Below the pieces are notes generated by a model. It ran no database searches and was not told where the DNA came from. It saw only the letters and a list, made by a program, of their open reading frames with translations. A stretch of 64,000 nucleotides of DNA from Mycobacterium sp. IS-1264 (GTDB lineage: Bacteria; Actinomycetota; Actinomycetes; Mycobacteriales; Mycobacteriaceae): assembly GCF_001954195.1 (NCBI RefSeq), contig NZ_MBES01000056.1, positions 47,471 through 111,470 of the forward strand, in the 5' to 3' direction. This document shows positions 44,381-52,238 of the stretch, one piece after another; position 1 is the first letter of the stretch, and every line of letters begins with the position of its first letter. Both the position numbers and the translations under genes were made by a program.

Positions 44381-45292
44381 TTACCGCGCGGGGCGCAGAA
44401 TCTGCAGCGCAGCGGGTACCGCGGAGATCTCGGCGGGCAGCGCGCAGGCGAAGTCGCCGTCGGCGTAGACGTTGATGCCGGGGCAGTCGACGTGGATCGA
44501 TGTGGCGCGTGCGGTGCTGACCTCGTCGAGGTCGACGTGGGTGCCCTTCATGACGGTGGGGAACAGGCGGACCAGTTTGGTCCGGGACGCCGAATGCGCC
44601 ATCGTGATGTCGAGCAGACCATCGGTGGGGTCGGCACTGGGACAGATCAGCAGTCCACCGCCGTAGCTGCGGGTGTTGCCGAAGGCCGCCAGCGTGATGT
44701 CGGCGTCGATCTCTTTCGTCCCGTCGAGCACCAGCCGAAACGGCAACAACCGCAGCCTCGAAAGCTCGGCGAGCATCGCGATGTAGTAACGCGCACGGCC
44801 GTGCGGCCAGGTCATCCGGTTGGCGCGATCGGTCACCAGCGAATCGAACCCCGTCGCGGCCACGGTGCCGAACCACTTGTCGGTGCCATTGCTGTCGCGA
44901 ATCCGGCCCAGGTCAATGGTTTCCGTCCAGCCGTCCACGACGATGTCGGCGGCCGCCGCGGGATCCTTTGTGGGAATGCCGAATTCGCGGGCGTGATCGT
45001 TGCCGGTGCCCGCCGGGATGATTCCCAGCGGAATGTCAGTGCCCGCCAACACCTGTAGGGCATTGGAGACGACGCCATCGCCCCCGGTGACCATGACCGC
45101 GTCGGTTCCTCGCTCGAGCTCGGCGCCGACAAGGTGGCGCGCGTCTTCGGCGTCGTCGCCGATGATCTCGGTGACCTGCACGCCCCGATCGTGCAGCCTT
45201 GCGATCGCGATTTGCGCCGCGCGGATCGCGGCGCCGTGGCCCGACGCGGGATTGGTCAGCGCGGTGACCTTGGCGATTTCACGCGGACTCAC
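44381..45292 (-). CDS. Diacylglycerol kinase-type lipid kinase (Rv2252-like)
   Basis: A 303-residue lipid kinase of the DagK/YegS fold. Hallmarks: TNPASGHG, the TGGDGVVSNALQVL nucleotide loop, GIIPAGTGNDHAREFG and a C-terminal CPGINVYADGD. Rv2252 of M. tuberculosis phosphorylates diacylglycerol and links to PIM synthesis. The GTG start at 45292 overlaps the Rv2251-like stop (GTGA), so they are translated together. Cytoplasmic or membrane-associated. Confidence 0.9.
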   Translation of the reverse strand: MSPREIAKVTALTNPASGHGAAIRAAQIAIARLHDRGVQVTEIIGDDAEDARHLVGAELERGTDAVMVTGGDGVVSNALQVLAGTDIPLGIIPAGTGNDHAREFGIPTKDPAAAADIVVDGWTETIDLGRIRDSNGTDKWFGTVAATGFDSLVTDRANRMTWPHGRARYYIAMLAELSRLRLLPFRLVLDGTKEIDADITLAAFGNTRSYGGGLLICPSADPTDGLLDITMAHSASRTKLVRLFPTVMKGTHVDLDEVSTARATSIHVDCPGINVYADGDFACALPAEISAVPAALQILRPAR

Positions 45293-46896
45293 GGAATCAG
45301 CTTGCCGGGGTTGAGGATTCCGGCCGGGTCCAGCGTCGCCTTCACCGCGCGCAGTACCTGCACTCCGAGATCACCCACCTCGTCGCGCATCCAAGGTCGG
45401 TGGTCGGCGCCGACGGCGTGGTGGTGGGTGATCGTCGCGCCGTTAGCGATCATCGCGTCGGACGCCGCCTTCTTGGCCTTCTGCCACTGCTCGATCGCAT
45501 TGCCGCGTTGCCCCGCGACGACGGTGAAGTACAGCGAGGCGCCCGTGGGGTAGACGTGCGAGATGTGGCACATCACGAGCGCCGGCGTGCCGGTCTCGGC
45601 CAGCGCACCGGTGAGCGCTTCAGTAACCGCGGCCTTGAGGGCAGGAATGTTGGACCAATCGGTGGCGGTCTCGAGCGTCTCGCAGAGCGCGCCCGCGGAC
45701 AACAGCGAGTCGCGCAGGTACGGCGCGGCGAACCGGCCGCGTTCCCACGCTTGGGCCGGCGCTTCGCCGAGCGACGTGCCGCCCTGCGCCGCCAGCAGTG
45801 CGCGGGTTTCGGCGTGCCGGCTTTCAACGTGTTCCGTGGTGCCCTCGAAGACCGTGATTCCCAAGCAGCCGCCGGTGATTTGGTTTTCGCCGATCGCCTC
45901 GGTGGTAGCGAGGTTGACCCCGGTCTCCGCTTCGTCGGAGAGCCGAATGACGGTGGGGCCCGTGGCATTTTGGGTGACCGCGCGCAGGGCCGCGGCCCCG
46001 GTCGCGAAATCCGGGAACGACCACGCCTCGTAGCGGACGGCTTCCGGCGCGCGGTGCACGCGCAGCCGCACCTGGGTGATGACGCCGAAGGTGCCCTCCG
46101 AGCCGATCAGCAGCTGACGAAGGTCGGGACCGGCGGCCGACTCCGGCGCGCGGCCCAGATCCAGGATGCCGACCGGAGTGACCACCCGGAGCCCGCGAAC
46201 CATGTCGTTGAACCGGCCATAGCCCGCCGAGTCCTGGCCCGACGAACGGGTTGCGGCGAAGCCCCCGATGGTGGCGTACTCGAAGCTCTGCGGGAAATGC
46301 CCGAGCGAAAAGCCTTGGGCGCCAAGCATGCGTTCGGCGTCCGGCCCGGTCACGCCGGCGCCGAACACCGCCTGCCCGGACACCTCGTCGAGGTCGATGA
46401 GCCGGTCGAAGCGGCGCAAGTCGAGGGAGACCACCGCGTCGAATTGGGCGCGGGTGGGATTCAGGCCGCCGGTGACGCTGGTGCCGCCCCCGAAGGGGAT
46501 GACGGCGATGCCGCGCTCCGAGCAGTAGCGCAGGATCGCAGCCACGGCGTCTTCGTCGCCGGGCAACAGGATGGCGTCGGGCGCGTCCTGGACCTTCTCC
46601 TTGCGCCGCAGCATGTCGATGGTCGACTTGCCGCCCGCGTGCAACAACCGGTCGCGATCGGCGACGCGGCAGTAGCCGTCGCCGACGATCGCGGTCAGCG
46701 CGTCTCGATCTTCTGGTGTGAGCGCGGACGGGCGCAGCTCGACGTCATCGGCGTCCAGTTCGGTCTCGGCGGAATCGTCCAGGCCCACGGCCTGCTTGAG
46801 CAGCGCCCGGATCCCCTCGGACAGGGGCTTGGCCGCGGCGGGATCTCCCCACGCGTTCCACTTCATCGGCGGGAGGAGTTCCTCGAGGTGCGTCAT
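45289..46896 (-). CDS. FAD-linked oxidase, alkyl-DHAP synthase-like (Rv2251-like)
   Basis: A 535-residue flavoprotein. FAD-binding domain from about residue 130 (AVIPFGGGTSVTGGLNPTRA; QAVFGAGVTGPDAERMLGAQ; SFEYATIGGFAATRSSGQDS) and a C-terminal domain with ATITHHHAVGADHRPWMRDE near the end. It resembles alkyl-dihydroxyacetonephosphate synthase and GlcD-type oxidases. Since Rv2252 is a lipid kinase and glpD1 is nearby, glycerol-3-phosphate or ether lipid metabolism is plausible. ATG 46896. It is divergent from a TetR gene across an 17-bp gap that carries a palindrome. Confidence 0.87.
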   Translation of the reverse strand: MTHLEELLPPMKWNAWGDPAAAKPLSEGIRALLKQAVGLDDSAETELDADDVELRPSALTPEDRDALTAIVGDGYCRVADRDRLLHAGGKSTIDMLRRKEKVQDAPDAILLPGDEDAVAAILRYCSERGIAVIPFGGGTSVTGGLNPTRAQFDAVVSLDLRRFDRLIDLDEVSGQAVFGAGVTGPDAERMLGAQGFSLGHFPQSFEYATIGGFAATRSSGQDSAGYGRFNDMVRGLRVVTPVGILDLGRAPESAAGPDLRQLLIGSEGTFGVITQVRLRVHRAPEAVRYEAWSFPDFATGAAALRAVTQNATGPTVIRLSDEAETGVNLATTEAIGENQITGGCLGITVFEGTTEHVESRHAETRALLAAQGGTSLGEAPAQAWERGRFAAPYLRDSLLSAGALCETLETATDWSNIPALKAAVTEALTGALAETGTPALVMCHISHVYPTGASLYFTVVAGQRGNAIEQWQKAKKAASDAMIANGATITHHHAVGADHRPWMRDEVGDLGVQVLRAVKATLDPAGILNPGKLIP

Positions 46897-46935
46897 GCGT
46901 TACAGTATTACACATGCTGTCAATCAGTAACGCAT
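46895..46935. promoter_or_regulatory. Long-spaced inverted repeat over divergent start codons
   Basis: ATGCGTTAC (46895-46903) and GTAACGCAT (46927-46935) are a perfect 9-bp inverted repeat with a 23-nt spacer. The left arm reaches the start codon of the Rv2251-like gene, and the right arm lies in codons 5-8 of the TetR gene. Binding would block both genes, whose mRNAs are probably leaderless given the 17-bp gap. Confidence 0.6.
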
Positions 46936-47483
46936 CAGTCGATACCCGAGAACGGATCCTCGCGGCCGCCGCCAGCTGTGTGGTCGATTTCGGGGTGGAC
47001 CGGGTAACCCTGGCCGAGATCGCCCGGCGCGCCGGCGTGAGCCGGCCGACCGTCTACCGCCGTTGGCCGGATACCCGCTCGATCGTGGCGGCACTGCTGA
47101 CTCAACGCATCGTTGGGGTAATGCGCAACGCGCCATTGCTCGGCGATGACCGGGAATCCCTTGTGCGACAGATCGTTACGGTGGCCAATCTGCTGCGTCG
47201 CGATGACTTGGTCATGTCAGTGATGCATTCTGAGCTGGCGCCGATCTACATCACCGAGCGGCTGGGGTCGAGTCAGCAGATGTTGATCGACGCCCTAGCC
47301 GATCGGTTGCGCGCTGCCCAGCGCCACGGCAGCGTCCGCGCCGGCGATCCGCTGCAGATGGCCACCATGGTGCTGCTGATCGCCCAGTCGACGATCCAGT
47401 CGGAACGGATCGTCAGGCCGATTCTTGATTCCGATGCGCTGGCCAACGAGCTCACCTACTCGCTGAATGGTTACCTGTCGTGA
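46914..47483 (+). CDS. TetR family transcriptional regulator (Rv2250c-like)
   Basis: A 189-residue regulator corresponding to Rv2250c. HTH: TRERILAAAASCVVDFGVDR, then AEIARRAGVSRPTVYRRWPD, the typical TetR recognition helix. The C-terminal part (LIAQSTIQSERIVRPILDSD) is helical with no ligand motif. ATG 46914. It is divergent from the Rv2251-like gene and overlaps glpD1 by 4 nt (GTGA), so it likely regulates glycerol-3-phosphate metabolism. Confidence 0.88.
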   Translation: MLSISNASVDTRERILAAAASCVVDFGVDRVTLAEIARRAGVSRPTVYRRWPDTRSIVAALLTQRIVGVMRNAPLLGDDRESLVRQIVTVANLLRRDDLVMSVMHSELAPIYITERLGSSQQMLIDALADRLRAAQRHGSVRAGDPLQMATMVLLIAQSTIQSERIVRPILDSDALANELTYSLNGYLS

Positions 47484-49009
47484 CGACCTTGAACTCCTCG
47501 CGTCGTACGGCCGACCTGAACGCCCTCGCCGACGGCGAGCCGCTGGACGTGCTGGTGATCGGTGGCGGCATCACCGGCGTCGGGATTGCCCTGGACGCCG
47601 CATCACGGGGCCTGCGGGTGGCGCTGGTGGAAAAGCACGATCTGGCGTTCGGCACCAGCCGGTGGAGTTCGAAATTGGTCCACGGTGGCCTGCGGTACCT
47701 GGCGACGGGCAACGTTGGGATCGCCCGACGCAGCGCGATCGAGCGCGGAATCCTGATGACGCGCAACGCCCCTCACCTCGTGCGCGCGATGCCCCAGCTG
47801 GTCCCGTTGCTGCCGTCGATGAGTCGTGGCAAGCGCGCTTTGGTGCGCGCGGGATTCCTCGCCGGTGATGCGCTGCGAGTGCTAGCGGGGACGCCGTCGT
47901 CGGTGCTGCCCCGATCGGGCAGGGTTTCGGCCGGTCGTGTGGCGGAGATGGCGCCGATGGTTCGACGCGACGGCCTGGACGGTGGCCTGCTGGCCTACGA
48001 CGGGCAGCTGATCGACGACGCCCGGCTGGTCACGGCTGTGGCGCGCACCGCCGCGCAGCACGGCGCCCGGATCCTCATCTATGTCGCGGCGTCTGAGGCC
48101 ACCGGCGGCTCGGTGCGCCTGACCGACCAACGCACGGGCGAGTCGTTCGACGTGTCCGCCGGTGCCGTCGTCAACGCGGCGGGGGTGTGGGCGGGCGAGA
48201 TCGACGGATCGCTGCGGTTGCGTCCCAGCCGCGGAACCCACCTAGTGTTCGACGCCGGCGCGTTCGGGAATCCTGTTGCCGCGCTGACGATTCCGATCCC
48301 CGGGGAGCTCAACCGCTTCGTGTTCGCCATGCCCGAGCAACTGGGCCGCGTCTACCTCGGCCTGACCGACGAGGACGCTCCCGGTCCGATTCCCGATGTG
48401 CCACAACCGTCGTCGGAGGAGATCACGTTCCTGTTAGACACGGTGAACACCGCGCTGGGGACCGCTCTGCAGGCCAGCGATGTCATTGGTGCCTACGCCG
48501 GTCTGCGCCCACTGATCGACACCGGCGAAGGCCGCACTGCCGATGTTTCGCGCGAGCACGCCGTCGTCGAATCGCCCTCCGGCGTCATCAGCGTGATTGG
48601 GGGAAAGCTGACCGAATACCGTTACATGGCAGAGGATGTCGTGGACCGCGCCGTCGAACTGCGGCACTTGCGTGCCGGCAATTGCCGGACGCGCAATCTA
48701 CCGCTCGTCGGCGCCCCGGCCAACCCGGGTTCGACGGTGCCGCCGATGGCCGGCCTGCCCGAGTCGCTGATCCAGCGATACGGGGCGGAGGCGCCCAACG
48801 TCATCGCTCGGGCGACCTGCGAGAGGCCGACCGAGCCCGTCGCCGAGGGCATCGACGTGACCCGGGCGGAGTTCGAGTACGCCGTCACTCACGAGTGCGC
48901 ACTGGACGTCGACGACATCCTGGACCGGCGAACGCGCATCGGCCTGGTTGCGCGCGATCGTGAGCGGGTGGCCGGCGTGGCCGAGGAATTCGTGGCGCGC
49001 CTCGGCTGA
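47480..49009 (+). CDS. glpD1: Glycerol-3-phosphate dehydrogenase, FAD-dependent
   Basis: A 509-residue flavoprotein, orthologous to Rv2249c. N-terminal FAD motif VLVIGGGITGVGIALDAASR, followed by TSRWSSKLVHGGLRYL, a GlpD hallmark, and a C-terminal domain with a YAVTHECALDVDDILDRRTR segment. It oxidises sn-glycerol-3-phosphate to dihydroxyacetone phosphate, passing electrons to menaquinone at the membrane. GTG start 47480 overlaps the upstream TetR stop. It is followed by a TetR/monooxygenase/hydrolase cassette absent from M. tuberculosis here. Confidence 0.93.
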   Translation: MTTLNSSRRTADLNALADGEPLDVLVIGGGITGVGIALDAASRGLRVALVEKHDLAFGTSRWSSKLVHGGLRYLATGNVGIARRSAIERGILMTRNAPHLVRAMPQLVPLLPSMSRGKRALVRAGFLAGDALRVLAGTPSSVLPRSGRVSAGRVAEMAPMVRRDGLDGGLLAYDGQLIDDARLVTAVARTAAQHGARILIYVAASEATGGSVRLTDQRTGESFDVSAGAVVNAAGVWAGEIDGSLRLRPSRGTHLVFDAGAFGNPVAALTIPIPGELNRFVFAMPEQLGRVYLGLTDEDAPGPIPDVPQPSSEEITFLLDTVNTALGTALQASDVIGAYAGLRPLIDTGEGRTADVSREHAVVESPSGVISVIGGKLTEYRYMAEDVVDRAVELRHLRAGNCRTRNLPLVGAPANPGSTVPPMAGLPESLIQRYGAEAPNVIARATCERPTEPVAEGIDVTRAEFEYAVTHECALDVDDILDRRTRIGLVARDRERVAGVAEEFVARLG

Positions 49010-49021
49010 GGATACCATTAA

Positions 49022-49036
49022 ACGGAACTAGTCCGT
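49022..49036. promoter_or_regulatory. TetR operator candidate upstream of the regulator
   Basis: ACGGA-ACTAG-TCCGT (5-bp arms, 5-nt centre) just upstream of the TetR start at 49052. The half-site ACGGAACT reappears in the stronger palindrome at 49718-49745, which indicates that the same protein binds both. Confidence 0.65.
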
Positions 49037-49051
49037 ATCGTTAGGAACATC

Positions 49052-49681
49052 ATGAAGCGCGAAAGCGGCCAGGCGAGCACGTCGAGCCGATCCCGAAGCC
49101 CTGGGCGCCTGGATCGGTCGTTGGATGCGGCCATCCTCGACGCGACCCTGGCGGGCGTCGCCGAAGTCGGCTATGACCGGTTGAGCATGGACGACGTGGC
49201 GTCGCGCGCCGGCGTCGGGAAGGCGGCGATCTATCGTCGCTGGCCGTCGAAGGAGGTGGTGGTCGCCGACGCGATCGCGCATTGGAGGCGGCGACTGGGA
49301 CCCGTCGAACCGCCCAACACCGGCAGCCTTCGCGGTGACATCGACGCGTTGGTTGCGGCCACTCCCGACCTGAATGACGCTGACACACACATGATTCGGG
49401 TGGTTGTCGGGGTGGCGACGGCGGCCATGCACAACCCCGTCCTCGCGGCCGCCCTGGACGACCTGGTGCTGTCCACCCCGCGGCAGGTGGTCCGCGCGAT
49501 ACTCGACCATGCGGTGGCTCGCGGGGAAATCCCGGCCGACCGCGACCTCAGCCTGATCCCCGACGTCGCGCTGGGCCTCAACGTGCTGCGGGTGATCACC
49601 GGACGTCCAATCGACCGGGTCTATGTCCGGCGCATGCTCGAAGACGTGATCTTGCCGATGGCCGGGGGTCCGGCGCCGTAG
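49052..49681 (+). CDS. TetR family transcriptional regulator
   Basis: A 209-residue regulator. HTH: AILDATLAGVAEVGYDRLSM, DDVASRAGVGKAAIYRRWPS. The C-terminal part resembles the TetR_C_11-type domain of mycobacterial regulators. The start at ATG 49052 has TTAGGAAC upstream and the operator at 49022-49036. It is 78 bp ahead of an FAD monooxygenase gene with a matching palindrome, so it probably controls itself and that gene. Inducer unknown, likely an aromatic substrate. Confidence 0.88.
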   Translation: MKRESGQASTSSRSRSPGRLDRSLDAAILDATLAGVAEVGYDRLSMDDVASRAGVGKAAIYRRWPSKEVVVADAIAHWRRRLGPVEPPNTGSLRGDIDALVAATPDLNDADTHMIRVVVGVATAAMHNPVLAAALDDLVLSTPRQVVRAILDHAVARGEIPADRDLSLIPDVALGLNVLRVITGRPIDRVYVRRMLEDVILPMAGGPAP

Positions 49682-49717
49682 TTGTTGCGCATCAGGCCGG
49701 GCCGTGCCACATTGGAA

Positions 49718-49745
49718 CTACACGGAACTGCATAGTTCCGTGTAG
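49718..49745. promoter_or_regulatory. 12-bp perfect palindrome upstream of the FAD monooxygenase
   Basis: CTACACGGAACT (49718-49729) and AGTTCCGTGTAG (49734-49745) form a perfect 12-bp inverted repeat with a 4-nt spacer. It lies 14 bp upstream of the monooxygenase ATG, so a bound regulator would block transcription or translation. It shares ACGGAACT with the operator in front of the adjacent TetR gene. Confidence 0.85.
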
Positions 49746-49758
49746 AGGGGAGACGGTG

Positions 49759-51369
49759 ATGAACACGAAGCATGTCCCGGTCCTGATGGTCGGCGCCGGA
49801 GCCGCCGGCCTGGCCACCTCTGCGTTGCTCGCCAAACACGGCGTTCACTCGCTGCTGGTCGAAAAGCGCGGCGAGGTGTTCATCTACCCGAAGGCGCGCA
49901 ACCTGAGCTTCCGCAGCCTGGAGATCCTGCGCGGCCTGGGATTGGCCGACGAGGTCCACGCGATTGCCCACGGCGTTACCGACGTGCTGAGCAAGCCGAC
50001 GCTCAACAGCGCCGAACAGCGTCAGACGCTCGACGTCAACGCGATCTTCGCGCCCTTCGAGGAGTTGAGCCCCGAGCCCGGCGGCCAGTACTGCCCGCAG
50101 AGCGCCTTCGAGCCGATGCTGCTGAGCCACATCCGCCGGCACGGCAGCGAGGCGCGCTACAACACGGAGTTGGGCTCGTTCGACCAGGACGCTAGCGGCG
50201 TCACCGCGGTCATCCGCGATCGTGAGTCGGGCGCGACCGAGGTGGTGCGCGCCGACTATCTCGTCGCCGCCGACGGCGTGCACAGCCCGATCCGCGACGC
50301 GCTGGGCGTGACGACCTCCGGCTACGGGGCACTGCCGATCTATGTCGTGTTCGTCTACTTCCGGGCGCCGTGGCGAAAATTCGTCGGCGACCTCGGCCCG
50401 GGCGACGGCATCCAAGTCAAGAATCCCGACGTGGAGGGCATCTTTCTGCCGGTGCGCGACGACTTCGGCATGTTCATCAGCACCTACTTTCCCGCCCGCG
50501 GGGAAACCGCCGAACAGTTCACCGCCCAGCGGTGCCGCGAGATGCTGACGAAAGCGATCGGCGAGCCGATGGACGTGGAAGTCATCGACGTCGCGCCGTG
50601 GCAGCCGTACGAGCGTGTCGCTGACCAATTCCGCTGCGGCCGAGTGTTTCTCGTCGGCGACTCGGCCCACACCATGCCGCCGTTCAAGGCCGGCGGGGCC
50701 AACACCGCCATCCAGAGCGCGCATAACCTGGCCTGGAAGCTGGCGGCCGTCGTGAACGGGACCGCCGGCCCGGAGCTGCTGACCACCTACCATGCCGAGC
50801 GGCACCCGGTCGGGCGCTTCAACGCGCGCCAGTCGCTCACCGGGCCGTCGCTGGCCTTCCTGCGGTTGGACGACGACCGGCCGCTATTGCCGCCGGACGA
50901 GGAGGCGTCGATGTTCGCCGTGCTTATCGGCTACCAATACCGTTCGGGCGCAGTGGTTTCCGATTCTCCCGCGCCGGTGGATCCCAACGCCGTGTCGCTG
51001 GTCGACGAATTGCGCGGGCAGCCCGGCACGCGCGTCCCGCACGCCTGGGTCGTCGACGACGGGAAGCGGGTCTCCACACTCGATCTGCTCGGTCCCGCCT
51101 TCACGCTGCTCACCGGGGACGACGACGCCGCATGGTCGGACGCCGCGGCCCGCGCGTCGAAGGCCGCTGGCGCCCCAATCACCGTGCGGCGCATCGGCGC
51201 CGCGGTCGATGTCGACGGCTCGTGGTCCGCCGTCGCAGGACTCGCGCCCGACGGGGCGTTGTTGGTGCGGCCCGACGACTTCGTCGCCTGGCGCGCCGAC
51301 GAGCTCCCGCGCTCACCGGGCGACGAGCTCGGTCGGGTGCTGTGCCGCATCCTCGGCCGCGCGCCATGA
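49759..51369 (+). CDS. FAD-dependent aromatic monooxygenase (PheA/TfdB/MhpA-like)
   Basis: A 536-residue class A flavoprotein hydroxylase. FAD motif GAGAAGLATSALLAKHG at the N-terminus, DG motif DYLVAADGVHSPIR, and GD motif VFLVGDSAHTMPPFKAGGAN. The C-terminal region (about 390-530) is a thioredoxin-like domain as in phenol hydroxylase. It would hydroxylate a phenol or similar ring using NAD(P)H and oxygen. Start is ATG 49759 with GGGGAG upstream; GTG 49756 is possible. ATGA overlap with the SGNH hydrolase gene means they are co-translated. Confidence 0.9.
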   Translation: MNTKHVPVLMVGAGAAGLATSALLAKHGVHSLLVEKRGEVFIYPKARNLSFRSLEILRGLGLADEVHAIAHGVTDVLSKPTLNSAEQRQTLDVNAIFAPFEELSPEPGGQYCPQSAFEPMLLSHIRRHGSEARYNTELGSFDQDASGVTAVIRDRESGATEVVRADYLVAADGVHSPIRDALGVTTSGYGALPIYVVFVYFRAPWRKFVGDLGPGDGIQVKNPDVEGIFLPVRDDFGMFISTYFPARGETAEQFTAQRCREMLTKAIGEPMDVEVIDVAPWQPYERVADQFRCGRVFLVGDSAHTMPPFKAGGANTAIQSAHNLAWKLAAVVNGTAGPELLTTYHAERHPVGRFNARQSLTGPSLAFLRLDDDRPLLPPDEEASMFAVLIGYQYRSGAVVSDSPAPVDPNAVSLVDELRGQPGTRVPHAWVVDDGKRVSTLDLLGPAFTLLTGDDDAAWSDAAARASKAAGAPITVRRIGAAVDVDGSWSAVAGLAPDGALLVRPDDFVAWRADELPRSPGDELGRVLCRILGRAP

Positions 51370-52109
51370 CCGACCCGCCGCGCTCCGAAACGGTGGCCTG
51401 CCTGGGGTCGAGCACCACCGCGTCGAGGGGGACCTACAAATGGATCGACGAGCTGGAAAAGCGGCCCCGTAACAACCGGTTTCGCTTCGTCAACTTCGGC
51501 GTCGGTGGGGATCTGTCGGGCAACGCCGTCGGGCGCCTCGACCGGGTGATCGCCTGCCGGCCGGGCCGGGTGATCGTGCTGATCGGCAGCAACGACATCA
51601 TGGCGAGCGTCTTTCCCAACTTCCGGGGATTCGTTCGCACTCTTAAGGGGCTCCGCGACGAACCGACACCCGCGCGGTTCGCCGAGAACCTGGCCGTCAT
51701 CGTGCGCCGGCTGCAACGGGAGACCAATGCCAGGGTCGCGCTGAGTTCTCTTGCCCCGGTGGGGGAGGCACCCGGTTCAGGCCATCCGGTGCAGGCGCGG
51801 CTCAACGAGCTGTTCGGCACCTACAACGGGATCATCCGCGAAGCCGCCGCGCGGGAGTCCACGGACTACATCCCGTTCTACGAAGCATTCCAGGAGCGCC
51901 TCGCCGGGGCGGCGACGACGAAACCGTTCACGCGGTTCTCCTTCGCGTCGCTCTACCGCGACTACCTGTGGCGGGAGATGGTGCTGCGCCAAAGCTTTGA
52001 CGAGATCGCTCGGCGCAACGGCTGGCAATTCCACATCGACGGCATTCACCTCAACACGACCGGCGGGCGCATCCTCACGGAGGCCGTTCAGCGATTCTTG
52101 GATTCCTGA
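51366..52109 (+). CDS. SGNH/GDSL-type hydrolase
   Basis: A 247-residue protein of the SGNH fold. Block I CLGSSTT (Ser in GSS), block II VGGDLSG (Gly), block III IGSNDIM (Asn), and block V GIHLNTTGG with the catalytic His: the four SGNH residues are all present. No signal peptide, so probably cytoplasmic. It would hydrolyse an ester. Co-translated with an aromatic monooxygenase, so it may cleave an ester produced from or feeding that step (inference). ATG 51366. Confidence 0.87.
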   Translation: MTDPPRSETVACLGSSTTASRGTYKWIDELEKRPRNNRFRFVNFGVGGDLSGNAVGRLDRVIACRPGRVIVLIGSNDIMASVFPNFRGFVRTLKGLRDEPTPARFAENLAVIVRRLQRETNARVALSSLAPVGEAPGSGHPVQARLNELFGTYNGIIREAAARESTDYIPFYEAFQERLAGAATTKPFTRFSFASLYRDYLWREMVLRQSFDEIARRNGWQFHIDGIHLNTTGGRILTEAVQRFLDS

Positions 52110-52131
52110 AATACGCCGCGAGCAGTCCACT

Positions 52132-52220
52132 GCAAGCGGGAGGTGCCCCAGCAGAATTCGCACTGCGCAGCGCGCGCGAGTGCGATTCTGCGTTCCCCCG
52201 CAAGCGGGAGGTGCCCCCAG
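52132..52220. repeat. Hairpin flanked by 19-bp direct repeats, gene-end repeat
   Basis: GCAAGCGGGAGGTGCCCC occurs at 52132-52149 and again from 52200. Between them lie GCAGAATTCGCACT (52151-52164) and AGTGCGATTCTGC (52179-52191), complementary apart from one extra T in the left arm. It sits between the convergent SGNH hydrolase and accD6 genes and likely terminates both. The hairpin core is shared with 27449-27508. Confidence 0.65.
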
Positions 52221-52238
52221 CTCGCGCTAAAAAGTGAG

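Noticed and set aside
45400..47007. 535-codon plus-strand frame opposite the Rv2251-like gene
   Set aside because: Same G+C shadow effect; it crosses the TetR start and has no recognisable motif.
49022..49745. Inverted repeats as insertion-sequence ends
   Set aside because: The two ACGGAACT palindromes flank a TetR gene, but the gene has no transposase motif and the sites are internally symmetrical operators, not terminal inverted repeats.
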